Source: Balneola sp. (lineage in GTDB: Bacteria; Bacteroidota; Rhodothermia; Balneolales; Balneolaceae). Taken from it: a stretch of DNA of 64,000 nt. The stretch lies in contig JANQSE010000006.1 in the NCBI GenBank assembly GCA_028284195.1, forward strand, positions 372,001 through 436,000. Reading direction: 5' to 3'. The notes beneath the pieces are model-generated. The model searched no databases. It worked only from the letters and a program-made list of their open reading frames with translations, and was not told where the DNA came from. The position numbers and the translations under genes are program-made. Positions within the stretch are counted from its first letter, which is position 1. Each line of letters opens with the position of its first letter. This document shows positions 38,701-46,968 of the stretch, in pieces.

Positions 38701-39084
38701 TTTTTCGGCAATGGCTGCAGCCGAAGTAAGCACAATCTTTTTTCTTCTGCTTTTAACTGATTCCAGAGCCTCAGACCGAAGCACCAGTGCACCAGAATCA
38801 ATGATTTGATCTGTATCATATGGCTTGTGATTAGTTTTTGGGAAACTGATCACTGTTGATTTTGAGATTATTTCAAGGTCAGCTCTGAGAAAGCGTTCAT
38901 TTTCTTCTGTATCTGTAATTACAAGAACAGTGTTAAATTTCGAAGCAAGTTCATTAATTGCAAAAGCCTTTAATGAACCAACAGTTCCTTTCACAGAAAT
39001 AGTGGGGTTTTTGCTTACCGCAGCAGAAAACTCAGAAAATATATGGGACTCAAAAACTCTTTTAAGAAATGTCGTTTTTTTCAT
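35770..39084 (-). CDS. mfd: Transcription-repair coupling factor
   Basis: ATPase that removes RNA polymerase stalled at DNA lesions and recruits UvrAB. UvrB-like N-terminal part (about 1-330, DEPGDFAVRGGIFDVYPF), CarD-like RNA polymerase-interacting domain (about 415-480, IGDFVVHVDYGIGKFAGF), and RecG-type translocase with GDVGFGKTEVAVRAA (Walker A), VVDEEQRFGV (Walker B) and QLRGRVGRSNRKAF. The C-terminal TRCF domain follows. Length 1104 residues is normal. Monocistronic; its 3' end reaches the promoter of the pilin-like unit. Confidence 0.97.
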   Translation of the reverse strand: MKKTTFLKRVFESHIFSEFSAAVSKNPTISVKGTVGSLKAFAINELASKFNTVLVITDTEENERFLRADLEIISKSTVISFPKTNHKPYDTDQIIDSGALVLRSEALESVKSRRKKIVLTSAAAIAEKVTPPQVLDKVSINVNKGDNLDPEELKKRLVGQGYQPARFVDEPGDFAVRGGIFDVYPFAGEYPIRLEFFGNELESIREFDADSQRSVSFLNQARFIPDLTNLPDSEKSSFLSYFGKETALVLINPEFIEANVEEYFEQASDSFTNLENPHTEKPDTLYLSPSEFGSETKNFLKKTLFRSSLSNDDVFEFGSKPQPDFHANFELLRKDITQQTKNGNNVLICCDNEGQQKRFEELLGETSGEFNYSLLIESLHEGFILPSSNLCVYTDHQIFNRYYRPKVKRRKHQGGISFKELKDLNIGDFVVHVDYGIGKFAGFKQIQIKNTEQEVVVLHYKDDSVLYVNVSSLHKLQKYSGKEGTAPRITKLGSGEWARKKAQTRKKVKDIARELILLYAKRKAQKAYSFNEDTSWQTEMEAGFQFEETPDQEAAIHAVKKDMQSEQPMDRLICGDVGFGKTEVAVRAAFKAVMDHKQVGVLVPTTILAEQHGKTFQKRMSKFPVSIEVLSRFRSKAEQTNVLKKLEAGEIDILIGTHRILSKDVKFKDLGLLVVDEEQRFGVGAKEKLKKLRAAVDVLTLTATPIPRTLQFSLMGARDLSVINTPPPNRQPVYTEIHSFDEGLIRDAILQEMSRGGQVFFINNRIKNIEEVAEMIRRLVPDVRVRYGHGQMSGSQLEKIITDFYTHKFDVLVSTNIVENGIDIGNANTIIINQADNFGLAELHQLRGRVGRSNRKAFCYLITRPIKTLTPEARKRLLALEEFSDLGSGFNIAMRDLDIRGAGNILGGEQSGFINDIGFELYTKILNDAVRELKESEFGDMFKEVEAEIELPETIVEFDESALLPSDYVSDNVERLNLYRKLSKANTEKHIDDWTEELTDRFGPLPNAAKILVEATKVKLFASHCMFNKITTRSNRAWIICPKADSKTGSLFFDSGKFQQLLAKLEKLKPNQFQLIQKNDTLRLIIKDIPNLKAVIELLKNLNV

Positions 39085-39119
39085 GAAACAGCAGGGAGTT
39101 CCGGCCGGAAATTAGGAGC

Positions 39120-39127
39120 CAAATGTA
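39120..39127 (-). promoter_or_regulatory. Candidate -7 element of mfd
   Basis: Minus strand TACATTTG, matching TAnnTTTG, with TTG 16 bases upstream, a shorter spacer than usual. The implied leader is about 30 bases. Confidence 0.45.
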
Positions 39128-39157
39128 AGAAAGTTGCAGAAATCAAGTAAGAGATGA

Positions 39158-40156
39158 TTAGGTTTCAACAATACTTCGAAGAGCGAAACGGTCTGTTATA
39201 AAAGCCAGTAAAAATAGAAGTAAAGAACCTCCTAAATATATTGGGTACTGGTCTTCAAAATCGGTATAAATAAGTTCTTCTACTTTAGATTTTTCGAACT
39301 GGTCAATTTCATTATAAACACGAATAAGCTCTTCGGTATCGGTGGCCCGATAGTATTTGCCACCTGTTAACTGTGCTACTGAAGTAAGCATATCTTCATC
39401 GATATTTACTTCTATATTTTGATAACGACGCCCGAAAATGGGATCCTGAATAGGGTAGGGAGCGGTTCCTCGTGTACCTGCCCCAATCGTATATATCTTT
39501 ATTCCATACGTAACCGCGAGGTCTGCAGCTGTAACAGGATCAATTTCTCCGGCATTGTTTTGTCCATCTGTAAGCAGGATGATAACTTTGCTTTTGGTTT
39601 CGCTGTCTTTAAGACGGTTAATGGCGGTAGCTATTCCCATACCTATTGCGGTACCGTCTTCAATTACTCCCATTTCGAGATCTTCGAGTAATTGGGTAAG
39701 TAGTTTATAATCCAGCGTGGGCGGCACAACTGTAAAGCTTTTCATTGCAAATGTAACGAGTCCTATTCTGTCCGACACTCTTTTTTCGACAAATTCTTTA
39801 GCAACTTGTCTTGCGGCTTCAAATCGGTTTGGCTGCAAATCTTCTGCCTTCATAGACGATGACATATCTAGAACCATTACAATATCGATTCCTTCGGCAT
39901 TACGCTCTACCGTGGTAAGTTTAAGTTGAGGGCGAGCGAGGGCAATGATCAACAGAGAAAATGCACTCCAGCTAATTATAGCAGTAACCCAGTGAGCATG
40001 AGATTTCCAGTTACCGGGTAAATGGTTGGTATCTTCTAAAGAAGAAAAGGATAATGAAGGCTTTCTTTTTGAAAAAAACCGGAACAAATATATCGCGATT
40101 AAAACCGGAAGAAATATAAAAGCCCAGAACCATTCAGGGTTAGCCCATTCCATCAT
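39158..40156 (-). CDS. batA: BatA-like von Willebrand factor A protein
   Basis: Inner-membrane VWA protein of the Bat (Bacteroides aerotolerance) group. Two N-terminal helices (about 9-27 and 57-75), a VWA domain with the MIDAS motif DMSSS (97-101), and further metal ligands in GTAIGMGIATAI and LLTDGQNNAGE, then a C-terminal helix (about 308-325). Length 332 residues matches BatA/BatB. The gene overlaps the end of the BatD-like gene by 17 bases. The precise role of Bat proteins is not settled; they act together with MoxR-type ATPases, none of which is in this window. Confidence 0.9.
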   Translation of the reverse strand: MMEWANPEWFWAFIFLPVLIAIYLFRFFSKRKPSLSFSSLEDTNHLPGNWKSHAHWVTAIISWSAFSLLIIALARPQLKLTTVERNAEGIDIVMVLDMSSSMKAEDLQPNRFEAARQVAKEFVEKRVSDRIGLVTFAMKSFTVVPPTLDYKLLTQLLEDLEMGVIEDGTAIGMGIATAINRLKDSETKSKVIILLTDGQNNAGEIDPVTAADLAVTYGIKIYTIGAGTRGTAPYPIQDPIFGRRYQNIEVNIDEDMLTSVAQLTGGKYYRATDTEELIRVYNEIDQFEKSKVEELIYTDFEDQYPIYLGGSLLLFLLAFITDRFALRSIVET

Positions 40157-41138
40157 TTACTTCCTCCATATCTGAAAAGCGATTTTCAAATTCCTGTCTT
40201 ATACGTTCAATTCTATCACGATCTACTATACGCGTCCTGTCCAGGAAGGAGTATGCTTCGTGAAAAGCCTTCCATGATTGATCGAGCGTAGGTTTAAATT
40301 TGGCAAATTTAGTCATGTCTGCTTCATTAAGTACTTTTCGGGTATGTTTAACCATCTCAACATCTACACCAAAAGCATCCATATATCTTAAAACTTCACG
40401 TGTGGTAGATTCGAGGGCAGGAATTTTGTAGAGTTCTTCGATGTACCATCTTAAAGCATCTCCAAGTTCGCTATAGAATTCTTTGTAGTTTTTTTCGGGA
40501 GTGTTAGTATGTTTTTCTTTTATGCTATTAAGGATGTTCTCAAGCTCAACTACAGGATTTTCAAAAACAGGGATGGTCCGGGGTTGGATTGGTTCCGCTT
40601 CTTTTTCTTTGAAATATCTTGCCCAAATAAAGTAACCAGCAACAAGCAGTAAAAGTAACACTGCAAAGTATGGCCAGATAGTTCTTGGGAAAGGAAAAAT
40701 GGGCTTTAATGGCTTTAGAGGGTCTTCTTGTGAAGTGATTGTTTGCTTATAAACCAGTTGAAATGATTCTGTAAAGACAAGCAGTGTATCAACCTCTGTG
40801 ATAATTCTTACAGGAAGAGGGGGAATGCTGATATCTTCTATCCCAAAAAATTGTAGTTTGTACCGTATACTGTCAGAATAATCGCTTACTTTAAATTGTT
40901 GTTGAGAGATGAACTCAAGGCTTGGGCCAAAAGAGATTGAATCGGGGAAGATAATCTTGGTATATGGAGAAGCCGAATTGAGCGTAATAGAAAGATCAAA
41001 CACTTCTCCTACTGTAAGAGAATCATCGGGCGTGTGTGTTGAAACAGTTTGTGCAACGCCAACTACCCTTAGTGTTGAAAATAATAGAATAAATAAAAAG
41101 GCTCGTCTTAAGATGAACAGTAGATCAAACTTGATCAT
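40140..41138 (-). CDS. BatD-like membrane protein of the Bat cluster
   Basis: With ATG at 41138 the product has 332 residues: signal peptide (MIKFDLLFILRRAFLFILLFS), an extracytoplasmic BatD-like Ig domain (DSLTVGEVFDLSITLNSASPY), one membrane helix at about 170-190 (TIWPYFAVLLLLLVAGYFIW), and a cytoplasmic helical part (YKEFYSELGDALRWYIEELY) resembling DUF4381. A TTG 33 bases upstream would lie inside the putative -7 element, so it was rejected. The position beside BatA supports the assignment. Confidence 0.78.
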   Translation of the reverse strand: MIKFDLLFILRRAFLFILLFSTLRVVGVAQTVSTHTPDDSLTVGEVFDLSITLNSASPYTKIIFPDSISFGPSLEFISQQQFKVSDYSDSIRYKLQFFGIEDISIPPLPVRIITEVDTLLVFTESFQLVYKQTITSQEDPLKPLKPIFPFPRTIWPYFAVLLLLLVAGYFIWARYFKEKEAEPIQPRTIPVFENPVVELENILNSIKEKHTNTPEKNYKEFYSELGDALRWYIEELYKIPALESTTREVLRYMDAFGVDVEMVKHTRKVLNEADMTKFAKFKPTLDQSWKAFHEAYSFLDRTRIVDRDRIERIRQEFENRFSDMEEVNDGMG

Positions 41139-41168
41139 TAATGATGATTTTCTGCTTTTTCGTTTCAA

Positions 41169-41176
41169 CAAATATA
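41169..41176 (-). promoter_or_regulatory. Candidate -7 element of the BatD-BatA transcript
   Basis: Minus strand TATATTTG, a full match to TAnnTTTG, with no TTG at the right distance. It lies 31 bases before ATG 41138 and supports that start. Confidence 0.4.
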
Positions 41177-41244
41177 AATGTATCAGCCGAATATAACGGC
41201 TTTATATAAGTATTCTTTAATCAAATTTACATCTTCGTGCCTCT

Positions 41245-42573
41245 ATGAAAAAAGATTTTTTCATTGTAGTTTTGAAATCATCTACAAAACGAGGCTACAT
41301 GATTTGGGCTAAAGGGTTTTATACCTCTATTATTCTATTGGTTTTATTTCAGGCGTGTTCTGTTTTTCAGGAAAAGAAAAAGGAGCAGGGACCTTCTGTG
41401 GTAATTCACAATTTGGTTGAAATAAAAGAATTGCCGGGATTTGATTCTTATGGTTTTGAAAAGGATAAGGCGGTTGTTAAAGAAGCAAAGGTTAAAAGGA
41501 ATGAAAGCCTGTACATTATTTTGAGGAGTTTGGATGTTTCGCCCCAAGAGATTTATGAAATAGAGCGAAAATCGAAAGGAATTTTCAACACCCGGCAAAT
41601 TAAGCAGAATCAAAAATATTATACGTACCACGATGCTGAATCAGGTATCCCGGTAAGGATGGTATTTCATGAAACTGCTACTGATTATGTAGTTTTTGAT
41701 TGGGAGGATGGTATTAATATTAAAACCGGGCAAAAAGAAATTACAAAAGAGATTGTATCAGCTCATGGTACTATAAAATCATCTTTATACGAAACACTGG
41801 TAGATAAGAATGTGAATATTTTGGTGGCAAACAGCCTCAGCGAAATATTTGGATGGGAAATAGATTTCTTTAGGCTTTACAAAGGTGATAAGTTTAAAGT
41901 GATTTATGAAAAGCGTTACGTTGATGATAAACCTTATGGCATCGGGCAGATTTTGGCTGCAGAATTTGAGCACAGAGGGGAAGTGCATCAGGCATTTTTT
42001 TATGAAAGTGAGGCTGCTTACGGATATTATGATGAGGTAGGGAATAGTGTTCAAAAAGCACTTTTAAAAGCTCCATTCAAATACTCTCAAAGAATAAGTT
42101 CAAACTTTTCTCATAACAGATTTCATCCGGTATTAAAAAAGCATACACCGCATTATGGAGTGGATTATGCAGCCCCGTTAGGCACACCGGTAATTTCTGT
42201 GGGGGATGGGGAAGTTATTGAATCTCGCTACAGAGGCGCGAATGGAAACATCGTTAAGATCAGGCACAATTCGACTTATAAAACTGCTTATTTACATTTA
42301 AACGGCTTTGCTAAGGGTATTAAAAAAGGGAAAAAGGTAAGGCAGGGCCAGGTTATTGGATATGTTGGCAGAACAGGCCGTGTTACAGGGGTGCATCTTG
42401 ATTACAGGGTGTATAAAAATGATAAACCTGTAAACCCTGCTAAATTAGTGCTTCCTCCTTCCAAAGGCATTTCCAATAGAGAATTAGAAACGTACAAAAG
42501 TTATACCAGCAAATGGAAGGCGGAACTTGAAGCTCTTATCGCCGAGCAGCCCGTGGCCGAAGTGAGCCTTTAA
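41245..42573 (+). CDS. M23 family peptidoglycan metalloendopeptidase, lipoprotein
   Basis: A 442-residue predicted lipoprotein (IILLVLFQAC lipobox, cysteine at about 38) that cuts peptide cross-links in peptidoglycan. An OapA/LysM-like region (about 75-135, VKRNESLYIILRSLDVSPQEI) precedes the M23 domain with HYGVDYAAPLGTPV (His and Asp zinc ligands) and YLHLNGF. The last motif reads GVHLDYRV, so the second His of the usual HxH is Asp, a variant also seen in other OapA-type M23 proteins. An internal ATG (residue 19) would shorten the N-terminus. It interrupts the Bat cluster on the opposite strand. Confidence 0.92.
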   Translation: MKKDFFIVVLKSSTKRGYMIWAKGFYTSIILLVLFQACSVFQEKKKEQGPSVVIHNLVEIKELPGFDSYGFEKDKAVVKEAKVKRNESLYIILRSLDVSPQEIYEIERKSKGIFNTRQIKQNQKYYTYHDAESGIPVRMVFHETATDYVVFDWEDGINIKTGQKEITKEIVSAHGTIKSSLYETLVDKNVNILVANSLSEIFGWEIDFFRLYKGDKFKVIYEKRYVDDKPYGIGQILAAEFEHRGEVHQAFFYESEAAYGYYDEVGNSVQKALLKAPFKYSQRISSNFSHNRFHPVLKKHTPHYGVDYAAPLGTPVISVGDGEVIESRYRGANGNIVKIRHNSTYKTAYLHLNGFAKGIKKGKKVRQGQVIGYVGRTGRVTGVHLDYRVYKNDKPVNPAKLVLPPSKGISNRELETYKSYTSKWKAELEALIAEQPVAEVSL

Positions 42574-43449
42574 TCAGTAACGATTTACACGCCGCAGGAA
42601 AAAATTCATTAAAGGTTGTACATACGACTGGTTTGTTTGTACCTCTACAGAATCTATTTTCATTTTCAAGAGCTTTGCCGAAAGTTCTTCCTTGTGTTTC
42701 AATCTTTTTTCTCTAAAAGTATTCCGAACTTTTTGGTTAGAAGTATCAACTAAAATTTCCCGGTTCGATTCTGAGTCTCTTAAAGGGATCAGCCCTAAGT
42801 TTGGTAATTCATCTTCATGCTCGTCGTTTACAATAATGCTTACAAGGTCATGCTTTTGGTTGGTTATTCTCAGCTGTTTATCAAAATTACTGTCTTGAAA
42901 ATCCGAAGCGAGCACAACGATTGCCCTGCGGTCTAATAAGCGGTTAATGTAAGAGAGTGCATCAGCAATTTTAGTACCCTTTCCGGTAGGCTTGGTAGTA
43001 TATAGTTCGCGGATTAAACGAAGAACGTGCGTGCGCCCTTTTTTAGGGGGAACTACTTTTTCGATGTGGTCGCTAAATAAAACAAGCCCAACTTTATCAC
43101 TGTTTTTGATAGCACTGAAAGCTAAAACGGCGCATATCTCAATAGCTAAATCCATTTTAGTTTGATTAAGAGTACCAAAACTTCCACTAGGCGAAATATC
43201 CACACATAGCATAAGGGTTTGTTCCCGCTCTTCTTCAAAAATCTTTATATATGGGTCTCCGGTTCTGGCAGTTACATTCCAGTCAATTTGCCGGATATCA
43301 TCTCCGTAGTTATAAGCGCGCACTTCAGAGAACTCCATTCCTCTGCCTTTAAATGCCGATTGATACTCTCCCCCAAATAAAGTATTGACGATACCTTTGG
43401 TCTGAACTTCAAGCTTTCTGATTTTCTTTAATACTTCTTTTGAAACCAT
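42574..43449 (-). CDS. DUF58 domain protein
   Basis: A 291-residue cytosolic protein, with ATG at 43449 giving the usual N-terminus MVSKEVLKKIRKLEVQTKG. The DUF58 signature is complete: GGEYQSAFKGRGMEFSEVRAYNYGDDIRQIDWNVTARTGDPYIKIFEEEREQ read in parts, followed by a VWA-like domain with VDISPSGSFG. DUF58 proteins are encoded with MoxR ATPases and Bat proteins. It ends exactly where the convergent M23 gene ends. The upstream TTG at 43488 was not used. Confidence 0.93.
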   Translation of the reverse strand: MVSKEVLKKIRKLEVQTKGIVNTLFGGEYQSAFKGRGMEFSEVRAYNYGDDIRQIDWNVTARTGDPYIKIFEEEREQTLMLCVDISPSGSFGTLNQTKMDLAIEICAVLAFSAIKNSDKVGLVLFSDHIEKVVPPKKGRTHVLRLIRELYTTKPTGKGTKIADALSYINRLLDRRAIVVLASDFQDSNFDKQLRITNQKHDLVSIIVNDEHEDELPNLGLIPLRDSESNREILVDTSNQKVRNTFREKRLKHKEELSAKLLKMKIDSVEVQTNQSYVQPLMNFFLRRVNRY

Positions 43450-43639
43450 ATAGTAGATTAAATTTTTCTGAAATAATGTAGGTATCAATTATTCAATTAA
43501 ACAATAATTTTAAAACATATTTAAAATTATATGCCTGATGCCTCACTGTAATTCAACAAAACCTGTGATTAACAAATCAGTAGTAGCTTTAGTTTAGATA
43601 GCAGTTTCATTTTATAGATTGGAAGAATAGATTCCACAT

Positions 43640-44377
43640 ATGATTACTACCTCCAAAGCTATTGTTTTACGATGCATTGATTACCAGGAATCCAGCAGAA
43701 TTGTAACTGTTTTGAGTCAGGCACACGGCAAAATAGCATTGCTTGCAAGAGGAGCTAAGAAACCAAAGAGCAGGCTTGCAGGTGTGATTGAAGTAGGCAA
43801 TATTCTGGAAATTACCTATTACTATAAACCGCTGAGAAATGTTCAAACCCTTTCACAGGCATCCATTAATTACCAGTCTCTTAATTTCCGTAAAGATTTT
43901 GAAAGAGCGTCTATTCTGTATGCAACATTAGAACTTATCGCTTTGTTGATTCATGAAAATGAAGAAAACGAAGAGCTTTTTTTGTTTGCCAATAGCTTTA
44001 TTTCCTGGTTGGGTGAGTTGACAGAAACATTTCCGGCCATAATGCCTTATGTACAAGTGCGCCTTGCACAAATAGTGGGTGTTAGTTTAGTGGATCAAAG
44101 TTCTTCTGAAGATGAAACAGTTTTTCTTAATATCAGTAGTGGGGCATTATCTCCTCAACCTGATTCGGAACTGGCATACAAACTAACCAGAAAGCAGGCT
44201 GAGTTTTTAAAAAAGGCAACAACTTCAAGAAATAAAGAAATATTTAAAACAGGACTGGCAAATTCCGAACTAAAACAGTTAATTCATCATTTAGATGTGT
44301 ACTTTAAATACCACATTGATGGATTTAAAGATCGGCGTACAGATTCTATTTTTGAACAAATGATAAAGGAACCATAG
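43640..44377 (+). CDS. recO: DNA repair protein RecO
   Basis: Helps RecR load RecA on SSB-coated DNA. N-terminal OB fold (about 1-80, SKAIVLRCIDYQESSRIVTVLSQAHGKIALLARGAKKPKSRLAG) and a helical C-terminal domain. The zinc-binding cysteines of some RecO proteins are absent, as in many Bacteroidota. Length 245 residues. It starts an operon with htrA (1-base gap) and an LPP20-like lipoprotein. Confidence 0.93.
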   Translation: MITTSKAIVLRCIDYQESSRIVTVLSQAHGKIALLARGAKKPKSRLAGVIEVGNILEITYYYKPLRNVQTLSQASINYQSLNFRKDFERASILYATLELIALLIHENEENEELFLFANSFISWLGELTETFPAIMPYVQVRLAQIVGVSLVDQSSSEDETVFLNISSGALSPQPDSELAYKLTRKQAEFLKKATTSRNKEIFKTGLANSELKQLIHHLDVYFKYHIDGFKDRRTDSIFEQMIKEP

Positions 44378-44378
44378 C

Positions 44379-45890
44379 ATGCGAAAGAGAGATCAGTTTT
44401 TAACAGGCGTTTTACTTGTACTTATCGGGGTTTCGATCGGTACTCTTGTGGCATTATATACCATGAACGATGATTTAGCTCCGCTTTCGGAAGTTCGTTA
44501 TACCGAAGTAAATAAAAGTAACTCTCCTTTTTTTGAAGATGAAGAACTGGCTGATATTGATCCCAGGTTTGTTTTCAAAACCATTTCAGAGACAGTAACC
44601 TCTTCGGTGGTATATATAGAAACCATTGTTCCTGTATCAAGTGAAGAAGGCGGCAGTGGGAATTTTTGGAACCGTGTAATGCCCAGAAGAGCCCGGACAG
44701 TAGGCTCAGGTGTGTTGATTACAAAAGACGGATACATCCTCACCAATAACCACGTAGTGGAAGACGCTGTTGAGCAGGGAATTAAAGTGGTGTTAAACGA
44801 TAAAAGAGAATATCCGGCCAGAATTGTTGGTTTAGACCCCAGCACCGATCTCGCAGTAATCAAGATATCGGGTTCTAATCATTCAGCAATAACAGTAGGT
44901 AATTCAGAAACGGTTGATGTTGGGGAATGGGTGCTTGCCATTGGGAACCCGTTCAGGCTCAGATCTACTGTTACAGCAGGCATTGTAAGTGCGCTTAGCA
45001 GGGATGTGCAGATCATTAATGACAATTTCCGGATTGAAAGTTTTATTCAAACAGATGCTGCGATAAATAAGGGGAACAGTGGTGGTGCTTTGGTAAACAC
45101 AAGCGGCCAGCTGATTGGAATTAATACAGCCATTGCTTCTCAAAGTGGTAGTTATCAGGGATATGGATTTGCGGTACCAATAAATTTGGCAATGAAAGTA
45201 GCTACCGATTTGATCGAATACGGGGAAGTGCGCAGGGCTTTGTTAGGTGTCAGTATTGCTTCCGTCAGTTATGATCGTGCCGTTGATATTGGATTAGATG
45301 AAGTAAAAGGGGTAGAGATTATTGTAATTACAAGAGACGGTGCAGCAGATATAGCCGGATTAGAATTAGGCGATGTTATTCTGAAGGTGAATGGAGTAGA
45401 AGTGAACGAGTCGAATCAGTTACAGGAAAAGATAGCTATTATTCGTCCGGGAGAAACAGTAGATCTGGAAATATGGAGAGATGGAGAAGTTTTTAATCAA
45501 ACAGTAGAATTAAAGATGCTGGAGCAGCAACAAGTTAACGAGTTGGTCGGGGTTCCGGATCAACAGCTTAACGAGGAAAATGAGCCTGAAATGTTTGAAC
45601 TGGATATAAAAGCGTATGAATCTGATCTTGGATTCAGAGTTATTTCCATTCCAAACCCTGACGGTGGTGAAGGGCAACAGCTTATTATATCACGTGTGTA
45701 CAAATATTCAGAAGCATGGAACCGGGGCCTCAAAAAAGATTATGAAATTATGGCTGTTGATGAAAAAAAGGTTGAAGATCTCGATACTTTGGAAGAACTT
45801 CTTTCCAAAAATTTAATTGAAAACGGATCGGTAACGTTAGAGGTATTGGATAAAAACAACGCCCGGGGATTTATCGAATTGAAACAATAG
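44379..45890 (+). CDS. HtrA/Deg-type periplasmic serine protease with two PDZ domains
   Basis: A 503-residue membrane-anchored protease for misfolded envelope proteins. N-terminal helix (about 8-28), trypsin-like domain with the triad His in LTNNHVVEDA (about 127), Asp in PSTDLAVIKI (about 158) and Ser in NKGNSGGALV (about 233), and PDZ domains at about 280-375 (GADIAGLELGDVILKVNG text region) and 410-500 (YSEAWNRGLKKDYEIMAVDEK). It is co-transcribed with recO and the following lipoprotein gene (3-base gap). Confidence 0.95.
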   Translation: MRKRDQFLTGVLLVLIGVSIGTLVALYTMNDDLAPLSEVRYTEVNKSNSPFFEDEELADIDPRFVFKTISETVTSSVVYIETIVPVSSEEGGSGNFWNRVMPRRARTVGSGVLITKDGYILTNNHVVEDAVEQGIKVVLNDKREYPARIVGLDPSTDLAVIKISGSNHSAITVGNSETVDVGEWVLAIGNPFRLRSTVTAGIVSALSRDVQIINDNFRIESFIQTDAAINKGNSGGALVNTSGQLIGINTAIASQSGSYQGYGFAVPINLAMKVATDLIEYGEVRRALLGVSIASVSYDRAVDIGLDEVKGVEIIVITRDGAADIAGLELGDVILKVNGVEVNESNQLQEKIAIIRPGETVDLEIWRDGEVFNQTVELKMLEQQQVNELVGVPDQQLNEENEPEMFELDIKAYESDLGFRVISIPNPDGGEGQQLIISRVYKYSEAWNRGLKKDYEIMAVDEKKVEDLDTLEELLSKNLIENGSVTLEVLDKNNARGFIELKQ

Positions 45891-45893
45891 ATA

Positions 45894-46418
45894 ATGAAAA
45901 AAAACTTTAGCACTCTTTTTGCAACACTGATAGTTATTGGTTTAGCATGCTCATCTTCAGAAAAGCTTACAAATACAAAAACTTCAAATAGCATATACCC
46001 AGCCTGGTATTCCAGTTTTGCATTTACTTCAGACAACACAACATTTTATGCAAGAGCAACGGCGGTAGCCTCAAATCCTGAAACTGCTAAACAGAGAGCA
46101 GAACTCGAAGCCCGGGCTTTCCTGGAAAGCTATATCGCAAAAGAAATAGAAGATATCCGCTATGAGTTAGAGCGGGATGGCATGAAAGGAATGAATGCCC
46201 CGGATTTTATTCTAAAGCTTAGAAATGCCCATGCTAAAGTGGAAAGCGAAGCATCAGTAGTTAACTCTTCAGCAACTGAAACAGATGGGATTTTCAGAGG
46301 GTTTGTTCGCGTCAGTATTTCTAAAAAGAAGGTAGAAGAACTAATGAAATCTGAGCTAAACGCTACAGATTTTGTTGCATCTCAAAGCTTTATAGAGTTT
46401 CTTGGTACTTCAAATTAA
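45894..46418 (+). CDS. LPP20-like lipoprotein
   Basis: A 174-residue predicted lipoprotein (LFATLIVIGLAC, cysteine about 19). The mature part shows the LPP20-type pattern: YPAWYSSFAFTSDNTTFYARATAVASNPETAKQRAELEARA read in parts, i.e. a W-Y segment, a strand, and a helix with AxxRAxLEAR, then FVRVSISKKKVEELM. Such proteins are outer-membrane lipoproteins of unknown role. Third gene of the recO-htrA operon; a hairpin follows at 46450-46475. Confidence 0.78.
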   Translation: MKKNFSTLFATLIVIGLACSSSEKLTNTKTSNSIYPAWYSSFAFTSDNTTFYARATAVASNPETAKQRAELEARAFLESYIAKEIEDIRYELERDGMKGMNAPDFILKLRNAHAKVESEASVVNSSATETDGIFRGFVRVSISKKKVEELMKSELNATDFVASQSFIEFLGTSN

Positions 46419-46449
46419 GCTTCATTTCTTTACTTCGTTAATTTTGAAT

Positions 46450-46475
46450 CTGGATTGTGCCTTGGCAGAATCCAG
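46450..46475 (+). repeat. Hairpin of the TCTGGATT type after the LPP20-like gene
   Basis: CTGGATT pairs with AATCCAG, with TGC/GCA pairing inside around CTTG. It has the same stem start as the hairpin at 48462-48481. It may act as a 3' end, but no T run follows directly. Confidence 0.55.
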
Positions 46476-46534
46476 GTTCCTCGTTTCGAAACTCCAAAGG
46501 GATAAAGAATACTTTTGGGGCAAAGACCTTCTGT

Positions 46535-46677
46535 GTCATCCAGAAGGAGCCGGGGCGACTGATGGATCCACACAATTCTGAACCAGCCCGATTCCTGATT
46601 GGGGTGCCTGCCTACACTATTCTTTCCCAGTTGATTTTATTTTTGGGCAGACTCATCGCTCCGCTCTGAGTGACTTT
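46535..46677 (+). repeat. Dispersed intergenic repeat, copy C (modules 1 and 2)
   Basis: Module 1: GTCATCCAGAAGGAGCC, CGACTGATGGATCC, ACACAATTCTGAACCAGCCC and GATTCCTGATTGGGG. Module 2: CAGACTCATCGCTCCG to CTGAGTGACTT. Confidence 0.8.
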
Positions 46678-46968
46678 TCCCGGGACTTTACGATAACCTC
46701 CTCAAATTTAAATAACTGCCAGCCTCCTCGCAATGACTGGGGTGAGGTGTTAAAGTGTAAGGTGGTTTTTTACCCCAACACAACGCATTAAAGCGAGGCA
46801 AATCCCGCTAATCTGGAAAATCAAGATAAAATCCCGGTAAAGAAGGAGAAAGAAACAGGATAAAAAAGAAATCCCGTCTCGAACTGGTGGGGTTTTTTAT
46901 TTCACTACCATTTGAATTTTCACGATATTCCTGCCGAATAAAAAGGCTTAATCAAGAAGAAGGCATTT

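Larger units (their letters stand above)
46419..46968. other. 550-base gap full of repeats
   Basis: Contains a hairpin at 46450-46475, repeat module 1 (46535-46610), module 2 (46649-46677), and then AT-rich sequence with CCAGCCTCCTCGCAATGAC text. No credible gene; the frames that are open here are translations of the repeat. Confidence 0.65.

Noticed and set aside
46457-46669. Small gene in the gap after the LPP20-like gene
   Set aside because: Its translation is that of the dispersed repeat; similar text arises from the other copies. No start signal or family resemblance.
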